Source: Shewanella cutis (GTDB lineage Bacteria; Pseudomonadota; Gammaproteobacteria; Enterobacterales; Shewanellaceae). From it: a DNA stretch of 64,000 nt. Below, piece by piece: positions 1-8,567 of the stretch. The notes below the pieces were generated by a model that saw nothing but the letters and a program-made list of their open reading frames with translations, made no database searches and had not been told where the DNA came from. Position 1 is the stretch's first letter. Each line of letters starts with the position of its first letter. The DNA lies in contig NZ_JACSDI010000007.1 of assembly GCF_022410515.1 (NCBI RefSeq), forward strand, positions 1 to 64,000, written 5' to 3'. Both the position numbers and the translations under genes were made by a program.

Positions 1-45
1 CTCAATTTGAGTGGCGTTTTTATTTTGCTTGTTGATTTTTTCCAT
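1..45 (-). CDS. Possible 5' end of a gene leaving the left edge
   Basis: An ATG on the minus strand at 45 opens a frame that stays open for all 15 visible codons (MEKINKQNKNATQIE). It would be divergent from the receptor gene at 404. No clear ribosome binding site precedes it and too little is visible to name a family. It may be a chance reading frame. Confidence 0.3.
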   Translation of the reverse strand, partial: MEKINKQNKNATQIE

Positions 46-403
46 CAGTTAGAACCAGCCTAATATCACCATAAAATAAAATGATACATTTTGCTAAATG
101 TGTGTGTGAATTTAGTTGAATTGGCATTTCTTAACGTTTTATATCTAATTGATGCTAGTTGTATCAGTTTATCAATAATCGCTTAAATTAGCGGTATCAT
201 CTTTAATGTTCTGTTTAGGTTTGGTTTTGTTCGTTTTTAATCCAGTATTAATTTATTGCGTATGTATCAATTTGTTTGTTAGTGGTTAATTTTTGTTGTC
301 GATATTTGTTTTTGTTAACAGTATTGGTGCGTTAAGTAAACTTGAAAATTAACTAAAATAACAACAAGACGGGTTTATTCATTTAAGCCTCAAGGAGAGA
401 TAT
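46..403. other. AT-rich intergenic region upstream of the TonB-dependent receptor
   Basis: This stretch is strongly AT-rich and contains no convincing open frame. The AAGGAGAG at 391-398 is a strong ribosome binding site for the receptor gene. The promoter and any operator for the receptor must lie here, but no known operator (for instance a Fur box) could be recognised by eye. Confidence 0.5.
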
Positions 404-3061
404 ATGCATCATCTAACGTTAGCCGCTAGAGCTGTTCGAGCTAGTCTAATCACTATGGGTTCTGCTAGTGTTTTATTATCTGGAATAACGATTGCGGCAG
501 AAGAAAATACCAAAGTTGAACGTATTGAAGTCACTGGATCACGTATTAAACAGGTGGATATGGAAACCGTTTCCCCTGTCACTGTGATTAATGCAGCTGA
601 TATTGCCATGACGGGCGAAAAAACCGTTGCCGATGTTTTGAATAACTCGGCAATCAATAGTTTTGGTTCATGGCGGGGCGTTTCTGGTTATGGTTCAGGC
701 GCAAGCTCAACAAGCAGCGTTAATCTTCGCGGGCTAGGCTCGTCTGCAACCTTGGTGTTGCTCGATGGCCGCCGTATGCCTGGTACGAGCTCAAGCTCCG
801 GCTCTGTTGCTGACACATCCTCAATTCCAATGGCGATAGTGGAGCGTATTGAGATCCTACGTGATGGCGCCTCTGCCGTTTATGGTTCAGATGCCGTTGC
901 GGGTGTGATCAACATTATTACCAAAAAAGAATTTGATGGCTTGCAATTAGATTACAGTACAGAGCAGCCTAGTGTTGAAGGCGGTGATGCTAATCGTTTA
1001 TCCATTGCAACAGGTTATAATACGGATAAAGGCAATATTACCTTAACCTATGAATATTATGATACCAAAGCCGTCATGGATCGTGATATTTGGAATATGG
1101 ACGATCCGAGTTACGCAACCTACAGTGGTTTTAGTTCTGTGCCCAATGGTAAATATGGCACAGGTAACGGCAGCTGGTATAGCAATTCAGATATTTGTGA
1201 CCAAACTGAAAATACCGTCGATAAAACTGATGGAAATAATAATGGCCGCTGTTTATATGATTCAGGTAGAGTGACCAAGTTATTTGGTGATCAAACCCGT
1301 AATTCCTTTTTATCCAATTTCACCTATGAAATTACCGATGGTCTTCAATTTAGAGGCCGAGCATCGGCCTCGTTAGCTGAAACTGAAACGCGTTACGCAG
1401 GGACACCTGTGTCAACAAATTATCCAGTAATGAGTGCTGATAATAAATTCAACCCCGTTGGGGAAGATATGACACTTTATATGCGCTCTGCCCAAATTGG
1501 CGAGCGTGATACCTTAACTGAGACCAATAATGTCGATATTCTCGGCGGGTTTATTGGTACGCTGGATGTAGGCAATGGCCTTGATTGGGAATTAAATGCC
1601 CAACATTCCCGCTCAACCACAAATTCATTTAATTACAACTTGATTAATGATGAGATAGTTCAGCAGGGAATAGACTCGGAGCAATATGATATTTTTAATA
1701 CCTCGGGCATGAGTTATGAGCAGTGGAATCAACAGATGACCGAGTTGTATCGTAAGGCGGCTCATACGGGCGTGTATCAAGGTAAGTTTGAAAGCACTCA
1801 AATTGATGGATTAGCTTCGACACTGCTTGTTGATAATGGCGATGTTTCTGTTGCTATGGTAGGTGGGCTTGAATATGAAATGATTAAGTTTAAGCAAACC
1901 AGTGATCCTGAGTCTGCTTCGGGCATTATATCTGGAGGCTCGGGTGGCGATGATGTGGATGCAACCCGTGATCGAAGTGCAGCTTATTTAGAATTCCAAG
2001 TTGGCTTACCCGCGAATGTTGAGTTATCGGTCGCCGTTCGATACGAGCGTTATGAACAGGAAGGCTCGTTAACGGGTCCACAAGGGCAGGTGGTTAATTC
2101 ATCAACTTTTGATGCCGTAGTGCCTAAATTTGGTATTAGTTGGCGCCCCGTGGATAGCTTGTTACTGCGTGCCAGTTACGGTGACTCTTTCCGAGCACCC
2201 AATATGGGTGAAATGTTCTCTTCGCAATCCTTAAGTTTTGAAAAAGCCGTCGATTCGCTTTGGTGTAATGAGCCAGGTAATGTGGATGCGGTTTATTGTG
2301 CGACCAGTAATCAACACAAAACTTGGTATGGCGGCAATCCTGATCTTGAGGCTGAGGAGGGTAACTCCTTGACGTTAGGTGGCGTGTGGAATGCTACTGA
2401 TAATTGGAATATCGAATTATCCTACTTTTCAATTGCCTATGAGAATAAAATTGAGTCGATAAGTGTGAACGACATTCTGCGTGATGAAATTAAAAATGGT
2501 TCATCACCCTATGTTCACCGTGGTGCCGATGGCAAGATTGAATATATTGAAGCGGGTGTACGCAACCTCGCAACGGTTGAAACGTCGGGTATTGATTTTG
2601 TTACTGCTTATAACCTAGAAACCGGAATTGGCGATTTTAACTTCAGACTCGATTTAACCCATGTTTTGGATTTTAAAAAGCAAGATAATGCCGAATCAGA
2701 GATGATTGATTATGCAGGACTTACCGATTCGCCTGATTGGCGTGGTAATTTTGCTACCAGTTGGAAATATGACGATTTTTCAGCGGCATGGACAGTGGTC
2801 TATATCGGTCGTCAATCTGCGGATTATTACAATCAGTTAGAAGAGACTGATGTTTACGTCGATTATTCAAACTACTTTAAACACAATATCCAGTTTGCCT
2901 ATAACCACGCGTACAACGGTTCAATCACGGTTGGGGTAAATAATGTGTTTGATGCGGATGCTCCAAACTTTTATACCTATGCCGATTATCGTGATGTGAA
3001 CGTCGGACTATATGATGTGCTGGGACGTACATATTATCTGAGAATTAACCAGAAGTTTTAA
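404..3061 (+). CDS. TonB-dependent outer-membrane receptor
   Basis: An 885-residue outer-membrane receptor for energy-dependent uptake of a ligand. The N-terminus is a signal peptide (hydrophobic segment about residues 12-31, ending ITIAA). A TonB-box-like region and the plug domain follow (VERIEVTGSRI near 39, with plug motifs LRGLGSSATLVLLDGRR and VERIEILRDGASAVYGSDAV around 110-165). The rest is a beta barrel ending in the typical terminal phenylalanine (YYLRINQKF). The plug style and length match the large receptors that marine gammaproteobacteria use for peptides or carbohydrates rather than classical siderophore receptors, but the ligand cannot be read from the sequence. The gene appears monocistronic: strong ribosome binding site upstream and an intrinsic terminator directly downstream. 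Start chosen for the ribosome binding site and signal peptide. Confidence 0.93.
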   Translation: MHHLTLAARAVRASLITMGSASVLLSGITIAAEENTKVERIEVTGSRIKQVDMETVSPVTVINAADIAMTGEKTVADVLNNSAINSFGSWRGVSGYGSGASSTSSVNLRGLGSSATLVLLDGRRMPGTSSSSGSVADTSSIPMAIVERIEILRDGASAVYGSDAVAGVINIITKKEFDGLQLDYSTEQPSVEGGDANRLSIATGYNTDKGNITLTYEYYDTKAVMDRDIWNMDDPSYATYSGFSSVPNGKYGTGNGSWYSNSDICDQTENTVDKTDGNNNGRCLYDSGRVTKLFGDQTRNSFLSNFTYEITDGLQFRGRASASLAETETRYAGTPVSTNYPVMSADNKFNPVGEDMTLYMRSAQIGERDTLTETNNVDILGGFIGTLDVGNGLDWELNAQHSRSTTNSFNYNLINDEIVQQGIDSEQYDIFNTSGMSYEQWNQQMTELYRKAAHTGVYQGKFESTQIDGLASTLLVDNGDVSVAMVGGLEYEMIKFKQTSDPESASGIISGGSGGDDVDATRDRSAAYLEFQVGLPANVELSVAVRYERYEQEGSLTGPQGQVVNSSTFDAVVPKFGISWRPVDSLLLRASYGDSFRAPNMGEMFSSQSLSFEKAVDSLWCNEPGNVDAVYCATSNQHKTWYGGNPDLEAEEGNSLTLGGVWNATDNWNIELSYFSIAYENKIESISVNDILRDEIKNGSSPYVHRGADGKIEYIEAGVRNLATVETSGIDFVTAYNLETGIGDFNFRLDLTHVLDFKKQDNAESEMIDYAGLTDSPDWRGNFATSWKYDDFSAAWTVVYIGRQSADYYNQLEETDVYVDYSNYFKHNIQFAYNHAYNGSITVGVNNVFDADAPNFYTYADYRDVNVGLYDVLGRTYYLRINQKF

Positions 3062-3086
3062 GTTATCCTCCTCCCTGGATAACTCA

Positions 3087-3112
3087 AACCTCCGCTTGCG
3101 GAGGTTTTTTTG
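3087..3112 (+). terminator. Intrinsic terminator after the TonB receptor
   Basis: A perfect 8-bp stem (AACCTCCG/CGGAGGTT) with a 4-nt loop is followed by a run of T. It ends the receptor transcript just before the convergent zinc-finger gene. Confidence 0.85.
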
Positions 3113-3135
3113 TTTAAGATATAACGCGTAATGCT

Positions 3136-3495
3136 TTAATGACTGAGCCGCAGCTCGTGACGATGCTCATGCTGATAATGTTCAGCGCAGCAGCTGCAAC
3201 GTTGTTCGGTGGGATCTTGCATTAAACGTTCAGCTTCGATTTCAGTTTCGCAATCGGAACAAAGGCCATACAGACCTAAGTCCAGTTGGCAAAAGGCGGC
3301 ATCGAGGCGGTTTAAGCGGCAAAATAGCGGGTGATCTGCGAGATGACTCTTTGCCAGTAGGTCGATGAGTTCGCCTAGGCTAAGGTTGGCACAATGCGCC
3401 CCAAGTATTTCAATAAACTGAGGGAGCGCGCCGATTTCCTTCCTTAGATTAGCTTCAAGCTCTGACAATTCTTGTCTGATGTGGGTGGTGCTCAC
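3136..3495 (-). CDS. TraR/DksA-type C4 zinc-finger protein
   Basis: A 119-residue protein with an N-terminal helical region and a C-terminal four-cysteine zinc finger, C79-x2-C82 and C100-x2-C103, in the DksA/TraR arrangement (LYGLCSDCETEI, ending in a His-rich tail). DksA-family proteins enter the RNA polymerase secondary channel and modulate initiation. This one is shorter than DksA (about 150 residues) and lacks an obvious DxxDxA coiled-coil tip, so it is better called a DksA/TraR-like protein of unknown specificity. It is transcribed convergently to the receptor gene and in the same direction as dusC upstream, about 140 bp away. Confidence 0.85.
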   Translation of the reverse strand: MSTTHIRQELSELEANLRKEIGALPQFIEILGAHCANLSLGELIDLLAKSHLADHPLFCRLNRLDAAFCQLDLGLYGLCSDCETEIEAERLMQDPTEQRCSCCAEHYQHEHRHELRLSH

Positions 3496-3636
3496 GTAAA
3501 ATCGCCTGTTTTATCTAACTCTGGGCATTCAGTCTAATAGTTTCACTACCAACGACTATGATAAAGATCAAGTATCAGTACGATTTTTAAGGATAACGTG
3601 GTAGTTAACATAAAAAACCACCACTTTTGTATGGGG

Positions 3637-4584
3637 TTATTGGCTAAGGTTTTGTTGCGCTTGCTCTAGCACGCGGACAATTTCTTCAGTGGTTTTATAG
3701 ATCCTAAGCTCCCTAAACAAGGTATCCGCCTCGGGATATTGCCGATTGAGATAGCTAAACCATTGTTTAATACGTGCTGGATAATAATCACTCTTACGGC
3801 CACTGAGTTCCCTTTGGGTGTAGCTGAGCATTAACCCTAGCGTGTCGGCCCAACTATAGGGCGTTGCACCTGTTTTGATGGTGTCAGCAAGATTGGGGAG
3901 CGAAATCGCGCCGCGGCCAATCATGATGCTGTCGCAGCCTGTCACTTGCATACAACGCTTGGCATCATCGCTGTTCCAAATCTCACCGTTGGCAATCACA
4001 GGAATCGGCAAGCGTTCGCGCACTTCGGTGATGTATTCCCAGTAGGCGGGTGGTTTGTAACCATCTACTTTACTGCGGGCATGAATCGCAAGCTCAGTTG
4101 CGCCCGCTTCATAGACGGCCAGTGCATTTTCCATAAAAAGCGATTTGTCTTCGTAACCTAAACGAATTTTCGCGGTTACTGGATGTTCAGCAGGCACAGC
4201 TTGGCGCATCGCGCGCACAATATCGTGAATAGTATTGGGGTACTGCAGCAGTACAGCGCCGCCATTACTGCGATTGACCATCTTGGCGGGGCAACCAAAA
4301 TTAGCATCAACGCCGTGGGAGCCGAGTTCAATGGCACGCATGGCGTTTTCGGCCATGCAGTTGGGTTCTTGCCCTAACAGTTGTACTCGAACAGGGGTAC
4401 CCGATGGGGTATAGCCGCCATTGAGTAGCTCTGGGCAGAGTTTAAGAAAGACTTTCTCTGGTAAGAGTTGGTCAACGACGCGAACAAATTCGGTGACGAG
4501 CAAATCGTAGGGGTTAATCGACGACAAAATATCTCGCATTAAGTCATCAACTACGCCTTCCATCGGAGCCAAAATTACGCGCAC
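3637..4584 (-). CDS. dusC: tRNA-dihydrouridine(16) synthase DusC
   Basis: A 315-residue FMN-dependent enzyme that reduces uridine 16 of tRNA to dihydrouridine. The N-terminal TIM barrel starts MRVILAPMEGVVD. The catalytic cysteine is C98 in NFGCPAK, the same position as in E. coli DusC, and the phosphate-binding segments (IPVIANGEIW, CDSIMIGRGAI) are present. The C-terminal helical tRNA-binding domain is complete. The length equals the family norm. It stands alone on the minus strand, divergent from the hvf cassette; the 268-bp gap between them must carry both promoters. Confidence 0.95.
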   Translation of the reverse strand: MRVILAPMEGVVDDLMRDILSSINPYDLLVTEFVRVVDQLLPEKVFLKLCPELLNGGYTPSGTPVRVQLLGQEPNCMAENAMRAIELGSHGVDANFGCPAKMVNRSNGGAVLLQYPNTIHDIVRAMRQAVPAEHPVTAKIRLGYEDKSLFMENALAVYEAGATELAIHARSKVDGYKPPAYWEYITEVRERLPIPVIANGEIWNSDDAKRCMQVTGCDSIMIGRGAISLPNLADTIKTGATPYSWADTLGLMLSYTQRELSGRKSDYYPARIKQWFSYLNRQYPEADTLFRELRIYKTTEEIVRVLEQAQQNLSQ

Positions 4585-4852
4585 TGCTACTAACCCATAT
4601 CCAGTTTCAAAGGGCGTGCATTCTATCCTATCGTGCCCCTGTTACAAAGCATGCAGAGAGCTGCTTGGCAATTGTGATAACTGTTTAGGGCAATTTAATC
4701 TGCTAAATTTAACTTCCTATCAGCATGTTTTGATAATTTCTGTGATTTGGTGATATTTTTTGAAATAAAGCTGAGGTGAGGTAGGTCTTTTGCAGTAAGC
4801 CAACGATAACACTGTTGTTGGCCACCATTAATCAATAAAAGGAAGCAAGAAT

Positions 4853-5284
4853 ATGAAATCAGTTAAGCAAACAGCGGTTGCAGTGGCATTAGGTACTGTG
4901 GTGGTCGGTTTTGCATTCGCAGTAAATGCGCAAACCAATTTGTTCGGATTTGAAACCATGGAATCAGGTTATCAACTCGTTGGTTCTGAAGGTAAATGTG
5001 GTGAGGGTAAATGCGGTGCCGAGATGAAAAAAGCGGCTGCAGAAAAAGCCAAAGAAGGTAAATGCGGCGAAGCAAAATGCGGCGCGGATATGAAAAAAGC
5101 CGCGGCAGATAAAGCTCACGAAGGCAAATGTGGTGAGGGTAAATGTGGCGCCGATATGAAAAAAGCCGCAGCAGACAAAGCTCACGAAGGTAAGTGTGGT
5201 GAAGGCAAATGTGGCGCTGATATGAAAAAAGCAGCTGAAAAAGTAGACGCTAAGACCGAAGCGGTCAAAAAAGAAGTGAAATAA
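4853..5284 (+). CDS. hvfA: HvfA-type RiPP metallophore precursor with eight xKCG motifs
   Basis: A 143-residue exported precursor. Residues 1-26 are a Sec signal peptide (cleavage likely after VNA). A short leader (NLFGFETMESGYQLVGS) precedes four 22-residue repeats starting at E46, E68, E90 and E112. Each repeat opens with a double motif (EGKCGEGKCG, once EGKCGEAKCG) followed by a Lys/Ala helix. The eight motif cysteines are the only cysteines in the protein. In Haemophilus HvfA, an MNIO enzyme with its partner converts the EGKCG cysteines to copper-binding oxazolone/thioamide groups. The next two genes are that enzyme pair, which supports the assignment. The upstream AAGGA fixes the start. 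A 9-bp hairpin with two wobble pairs (4800-4821) lies in the probable 5' untranslated region. The C-terminus is a charged, unmodified-looking tail. The natural role here, copper buffering or defence, is inferred. Confidence 0.9.
   Translation: MKSVKQTAVAVALGTVVVGFAFAVNAQTNLFGFETMESGYQLVGSEGKCGEGKCGAEMKKAAAEKAKEGKCGEAKCGADMKKAAADKAHEGKCGEGKCGADMKKAAADKAHEGKCGEGKCGADMKKAAEKVDAKTEAVKKEVK
4988..5251 (+). repeat. Four 66-bp coding repeats of hvfA
   Basis: Four tandem copies of a 66-bp (22-codon) unit start at 4988, 5054, 5120 and 5186. Units 3 and 4 are nearly identical in protein. Unit 1 differs in the linker (AEMKKAAAEKAK) and unit 2 has EAKCG in place of the second EGKCG. Synonymous differences between units show that they are not very recent exact duplications. 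Copy number could vary between strains. Confidence 0.9.
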
Positions 5285-5321
5285 GCTAAGTTGTACTTAG
5301 TGCGATCCCGCTTCAAAACAT

Positions 5322-5346
5322 GGCCAGCCTATGCTGGCCTTTGTTT
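5322..5346 (+). terminator. Terminator-like hairpin between hvfA and hvfB (probable attenuator)
   Basis: A perfect 7-bp GC-rich stem (GGCCAGC/GCTGGCC) with a 4-nt loop CTAT is followed by TTTGTTT. It lies 37 bp after the hvfA stop and 29 bp before the hvfB start. The short, interrupted T-tract suggests partial rather than full termination, so hvfA mRNA would exceed hvfBC mRNA. Confidence 0.75.
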
Positions 5347-5374
5347 AGCGGCATCTAAATCAAGGGGTAAAGTG

Positions 5375-6214
5375 ATGCAAGAACGTGGATTGGTTGGATT
5401 GGGGTTACGGCGTGAAATGCTCAGTGAGTTTTGCCAACAGCTACCAAGTGCTATTGATTTTTTAGAGGTCGCCCCTGAAAATTGGATGACGCTTGGAGGT
5501 AAATATGGAAAACAATTTAGGCAGTTAACTGAGCAACATACCTTTTTCTGCCATGGTCTTTCACTCTCAATTGGCAGCCCTGAGCCGCTGGATCTTGAGT
5601 TTGTACGTCGCATTAAAGCCTTTATGGATTTGCACCAAATCGATGTTTATTCAGAGCATTTAAGTTATTGCTCGGGAGCGGGCCATTTATACGATCTTAT
5701 GCCAATTCCTTTTACCGAGGCCGCGGTTAAGCATGTCGCAAGGCGGGTAAAGCAGGTTGAGGATATTTTAGAGCGGCCGCTTATTTTGGAAAATGTATCC
5801 TTTTATGCGACGCCAAGTGCACAGATGACTGAGCTGGCATTTTTGACGGCGGTGTTAGAAGAAGCCGACTGTAAGCTCCTGTTAGATGTAAATAATATTT
5901 ATGTGAACTCGATAAATCATCAATACGATGCGCTGGCATTTTTAAAAGCGATGCCGACTGAGCGGATTGCCTACTTACATATTGCTGGGCATTTTAAAGA
6001 GTCTGAAGAATTATTGATTGATACCCACGGCAGCGATATTAATGATCCTGTGTGGGCACTCCTTGATAGCTGCTACGCCGAGCATGGTGTATTGCCAACG
6101 CTGCTCGAGCGTGACTTTAATTTACCCGCCACAGCGCATTTATTGGATGAAATTAATCAAATTCATGCTTATCAAGCGCGGGCAAAAAGTAACCTAGATA
6201 AGAGGATTGCCTAA
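5375..6214 (+). CDS. hvfB: HvfB: DUF692 multinuclear iron oxidative enzyme (MNIO)
   Basis: A 279-residue TIM-barrel enzyme of the DUF692/MNIO family, which uses a di- or tri-iron centre to oxidise cysteine in RiPP precursors. The conserved ligands are visible in order: VAPENW, CHGLSLSIGS, SEHLSY, LENVSFY, LLLDVNNIYVN, HIAGH, IDTHG and LLERDFN. The frame is open from an ATG at 5291. The start at 5375 is preferred because AAGGGG lies just before it, because it gives the usual family length, and because the longer form would include the hairpin at 5322. The stop overlaps the next start by one base (TAATG), so hvfB and hvfC are translationally coupled. It probably modifies HvfA. Confidence 0.93.
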   Translation: MQERGLVGLGLRREMLSEFCQQLPSAIDFLEVAPENWMTLGGKYGKQFRQLTEQHTFFCHGLSLSIGSPEPLDLEFVRRIKAFMDLHQIDVYSEHLSYCSGAGHLYDLMPIPFTEAAVKHVARRVKQVEDILERPLILENVSFYATPSAQMTELAFLTAVLEEADCKLLLDVNNIYVNSINHQYDALAFLKAMPTERIAYLHIAGHFKESEELLIDTHGSDINDPVWALLDSCYAEHGVLPTLLERDFNLPATAHLLDEINQIHAYQARAKSNLDKRIA

Positions 6215-6954
6215 TGGATTTTAAGCAAGTACAGCAATCCTTTATCGATTATATTCGCGATCCGCAACGCCCCGTTCCAGTCGGGGTGCCGTTAGCGCGG
6301 ATGCAGGTTTACCGTGAGCTTTTTTTTAATAATGTAATGGGATTTATCTCCAATGGCTTTCCCGTACTTAAGAGCTTATACACAGAGGAGCAGTGGCGAA
6401 TCTTAGTGCAGGCTTTTTTTAGTCAACATGATTGTAAATCACCGATTTTTATTGATATTGCAGGGGAGTTTTTAGATTTTCTGCAGTTTCAATATTCCCC
6501 CATGGATAGTGATCCGCCCTTTGTGCTGGAACTCGCCCACTATGAATGGCTTGAACTGCGGGTGGCTACGGCGCAGCAAGATAGTCGCCAAGTGCTTATT
6601 GGTAAAGAAGATATTACCTATCGAAACCTGTGTTTGGCCGCAACAGCGAGCGTGGCCCAATACCAGTATCCGGTGCAACAAATACGCTCAGATTATCGTC
6701 CTTCAGAGCCGCTGGTAAACCCAGTCTATTTTTGTCTTTATCAGGATGAAGTAGGCGATGTGGGCTTTCTGCAATTAACGCCATTAAGCGCACAAGTGCT
6801 GGGTTATTTAACTGAAAAGGGACAAGGCACTTTTGATGAATTAACTCAATGGCTAGCGGCGACTTACCCACAAATGCCAACAGCGGCCTTAACTCAAGGC
6901 TGTCTAGCGCTACTTGAGCAACTGGCTACTAAAGGCATTGTGCGCGGCGTGTAG
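6214..6954 (+). CDS. hvfC: HvfC: DUF2063 partner protein of the MNIO enzyme
   Basis: A 246-residue protein with an N-terminal DUF2063 domain (QQSFIDYIRDPQ, then MQVYRELFFNNVMGFISNGFP around residues 30-48) and a C-terminal domain of winged-helix character (residues about 170-240, GYLTEKGQGTFDELTQWL). Proteins of this family bind the precursor leader and present it to the DUF692 enzyme. The start codon overlaps the hvfB stop by one base. The cassette ends here: no DoxX-type HvfD gene follows, unlike the Haemophilus locus. Confidence 0.9.
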   Translation: MDFKQVQQSFIDYIRDPQRPVPVGVPLARMQVYRELFFNNVMGFISNGFPVLKSLYTEEQWRILVQAFFSQHDCKSPIFIDIAGEFLDFLQFQYSPMDSDPPFVLELAHYEWLELRVATAQQDSRQVLIGKEDITYRNLCLAATASVAQYQYPVQQIRSDYRPSEPLVNPVYFCLYQDEVGDVGFLQLTPLSAQVLGYLTEKGQGTFDELTQWLAATYPQMPTAALTQGCLALLEQLATKGIVRGV

Positions 6955-7115
6955 AGGCTTATGTCGCTAAACCAGCAAAATAATTGCAATAACCATATAA
7001 AAAAAGGGTTTTTGTTGATGTGGCAAACCGCTACAATGGCGCCCGTTTTGTGATCTTCGTCACTGTAAGATTCCTGCGCACATATCTTTGCACACATTTA
7101 ATTTGAGGAGCTGTA

Positions 7116-7238
7116 ATGAGCAGTCAGCCATTTAAAGACCCATTTAACGTTATGTATTTTATTGGTTTTATCTTAGTCTTACTGTTGCCGACGCTTCCTG
7201 CAAGCCTGACATGGTTAAAGCAATTAGGTTTAATTTAA
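7116..7238 (+). CDS. 40-residue single-pass membrane protein
   Basis: A small open frame with a strong ribosome binding site (GAGGAG at 7105-7110, 5 nt before ATG) and its own intrinsic terminator at 7272. The product has a polar N-terminus (MSSQPFKDPFNV), one hydrophobic helix (about residues 13-30, with LLLPTLP) and a short tail WLKQLGLI. The layout makes it a real gene. The function is unknown. It lies 161 bp after hvfC and probably has its own promoter, so a link with the Hvf system is not established. Confidence 0.7.
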   Translation: MSSQPFKDPFNVMYFIGFILVLLLPTLPASLTWLKQLGLI

Positions 7239-7271
7239 GCAGGTTTTCATCTCAAGTTGAGTATACAATTA

Positions 7272-7298
7272 GCCACTCTGAGAGTGGCTTTTGTTTTT
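7272..7298 (+). terminator. Intrinsic terminator after the 40-residue membrane protein
   Basis: A perfect 7-bp stem (GCCACTC/GAGTGGC) with a 3-nt loop is followed by TTTTGTTTTT. It lies inside the longer open frame that reaches back to 7257, which supports the downstream start chosen for the next gene. Confidence 0.85.
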
Positions 7299-7337
7299 AA
7301 GTTTGAGGCATCTACATACTATGGTCATAAACACACT

Positions 7338-7706
7338 ATGATACTGAAACGCGGATTGTTTTTATTTATAGGCTGTCTTGCGTTGGGCCTTGGACTGATA
7401 GGTATTGTCGTGCCGCTGTTGCCGACTGTGCCGTTTATTTTACTCGCGGCTTATTGCTTTGCCCGTTCGAGCGAGCGTTTGCATCAGTGGTTAATGACCC
7501 ACCCTTGGTTTGCTGATGCGCTCACTCAATGGCAAACCCATCGAGCTATGCGCCCAGGCCTTAAACGCAGGGCGATGTTACTCTCGGGACTCAGTTTTAG
7601 CGTTAGCATTCTAGTGGTCCCGATTGTATGGGTGAAGTTGCTGCTGCTCACCATGGCGTGCGGATTGCTCTGGTATCTTAAAACAATTCCTGAAATCGAA
7701 TCCTAA
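7338..7706 (+). CDS. DUF454 (YbaN-like) inner-membrane protein
   Basis: A 122-residue membrane protein with a first hydrophobic block at about residues 5-38 (GLGLIGIVVPLLPTVPFILL), a cytoplasmic loop, and a second block at 78-112. It matches the length and motif order of E. coli YbaN (DUF454), which also sits near apt, dnaX, ybaB and recR. The frame is open from 7257 but the upstream part contains a terminator, so ATG 7338 is chosen. No biochemical function is known for the family. Confidence 0.85.
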   Translation: MILKRGLFLFIGCLALGLGLIGIVVPLLPTVPFILLAAYCFARSSERLHQWLMTHPWFADALTQWQTHRAMRPGLKRRAMLLSGLSFSVSILVVPIVWVKLLLLTMACGLLWYLKTIPEIES

Positions 7707-7813
7707 GCACATTTGATCTAAGGCACAAATTGATAACCAATTCGTCACTTGAATACGCTGTTAGTTGCAACTCAAACTAAAGCGGCATAAGCTTTGGGCG
7801 AATTATTAAAGCT

Positions 7814-7843
7814 CGTCCACACTCGCTGTGGACGTTTTGTTTT
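7814..7843 (+). terminator. Intrinsic terminator after the DUF454 gene
   Basis: An 8-bp stem (CGTCCACA/TGTGGACG) with a 5-nt loop is followed by TTTTGTTTTT, ahead of apt. Confidence 0.85.
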
Positions 7844-7886
7844 TACTGCCAGCAATAAGCGTGGCAAAACGATTAAGTTAAATTAA

Positions 7887-8438
7887 ATGGCTATGAATAC
7901 AGAAACCTTATCCTTGATAAAGCAAAGCATTAAAACCATTCCTAATTATCCTAAGGAAGGGATTCTATTTCGCGATGTGACTAGTCTGCTGGAAAATGCT
8001 GCCGCTTATAAAGCGACTATCGATTTATTAGTTGAGCATTACCGCAACAAAGGCTTTACCAAGATTGTGGGTACCGAAGCCCGTGGTTTTCTGTTTGGTG
8101 CGCCTTTAGCGCTGGGGTTAGGCATTGGTTTTGTGCCTGTACGTAAGCCGGGTAAATTGCCGCGTGCTACTATCAGCCAAAGCTATGAGCTGGAGTATGG
8201 TCACGATAGCCTTGAAATCCATACTGATGCGATTACCGCGAACGATAAAGTATTAGTGGTTGATGATTTACTGGCGACTGGTGGTACTATCGAAGCGACG
8301 GTTAAACTTATCCGCCAATTGGGTGGTGAAGTGCAAGATGCCGCTTTTGTGATTTCGTTACCTGATTTAGGTGGCGAAGCCCGTTTAACTGCCTTAGGTC
8401 TTGAGTTGGTTAAACTTTGTGAGTTTGAAGGCGAATAA
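7887..8438 (+). CDS. apt: Adenine phosphoribosyltransferase
   Basis: A 183-residue cytoplasmic enzyme that salvages adenine with PRPP to give AMP. The family signature is complete: [23 protein letters not shown], the flexible-loop region [20 protein letters not shown], and the PRPP-binding loop [13 protein letters not shown] at about residues 120-132. There is no good ribosome binding site; a second in-frame ATG occurs two codons later. It precedes dnaX, as in many gammaproteobacteria. Confidence 0.96.
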   Translation: MAMNTETLSLIKQSIKTIPNYPKEGILFRDVTSLLENAAAYKATIDLLVEHYRNKGFTKIVGTEARGFLFGAPLALGLGIGFVPVRKPGKLPRATISQSYELEYGHDSLEIHTDAITANDKVLVVDDLLATGGTIEATVKLIRQLGGEVQDAAFVISLPDLGGEARLTALGLELVKLCEFEGE

Positions 8439-8567
8439 TTCTTCAGCTAAAGGCGCCTTGGGATAGTTTAATAGCGTGTCGTTAATTGACATGTTATCTT
8501 GCTATTATCTCGGGGCGCGATCCCCTTTTTTGTACCAACATTCTTGTCATGCACATTGGGGAGTTCC

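Noticed and set aside
4863..5185. Antisense open frames of 70 and 73 residues over hvfA
   Set aside because: They are mirror images of a repetitive gene and have no ribosome binding site.
4988..5251. Regular repeats that might be taken for a CRISPR array
   Set aside because: The repeats are in-frame coding units of hvfA without unique spacers.
7257..7337. Upstream extension of the DUF454 gene
   Set aside because: It would contain a strong terminator and lacks a ribosome binding site.
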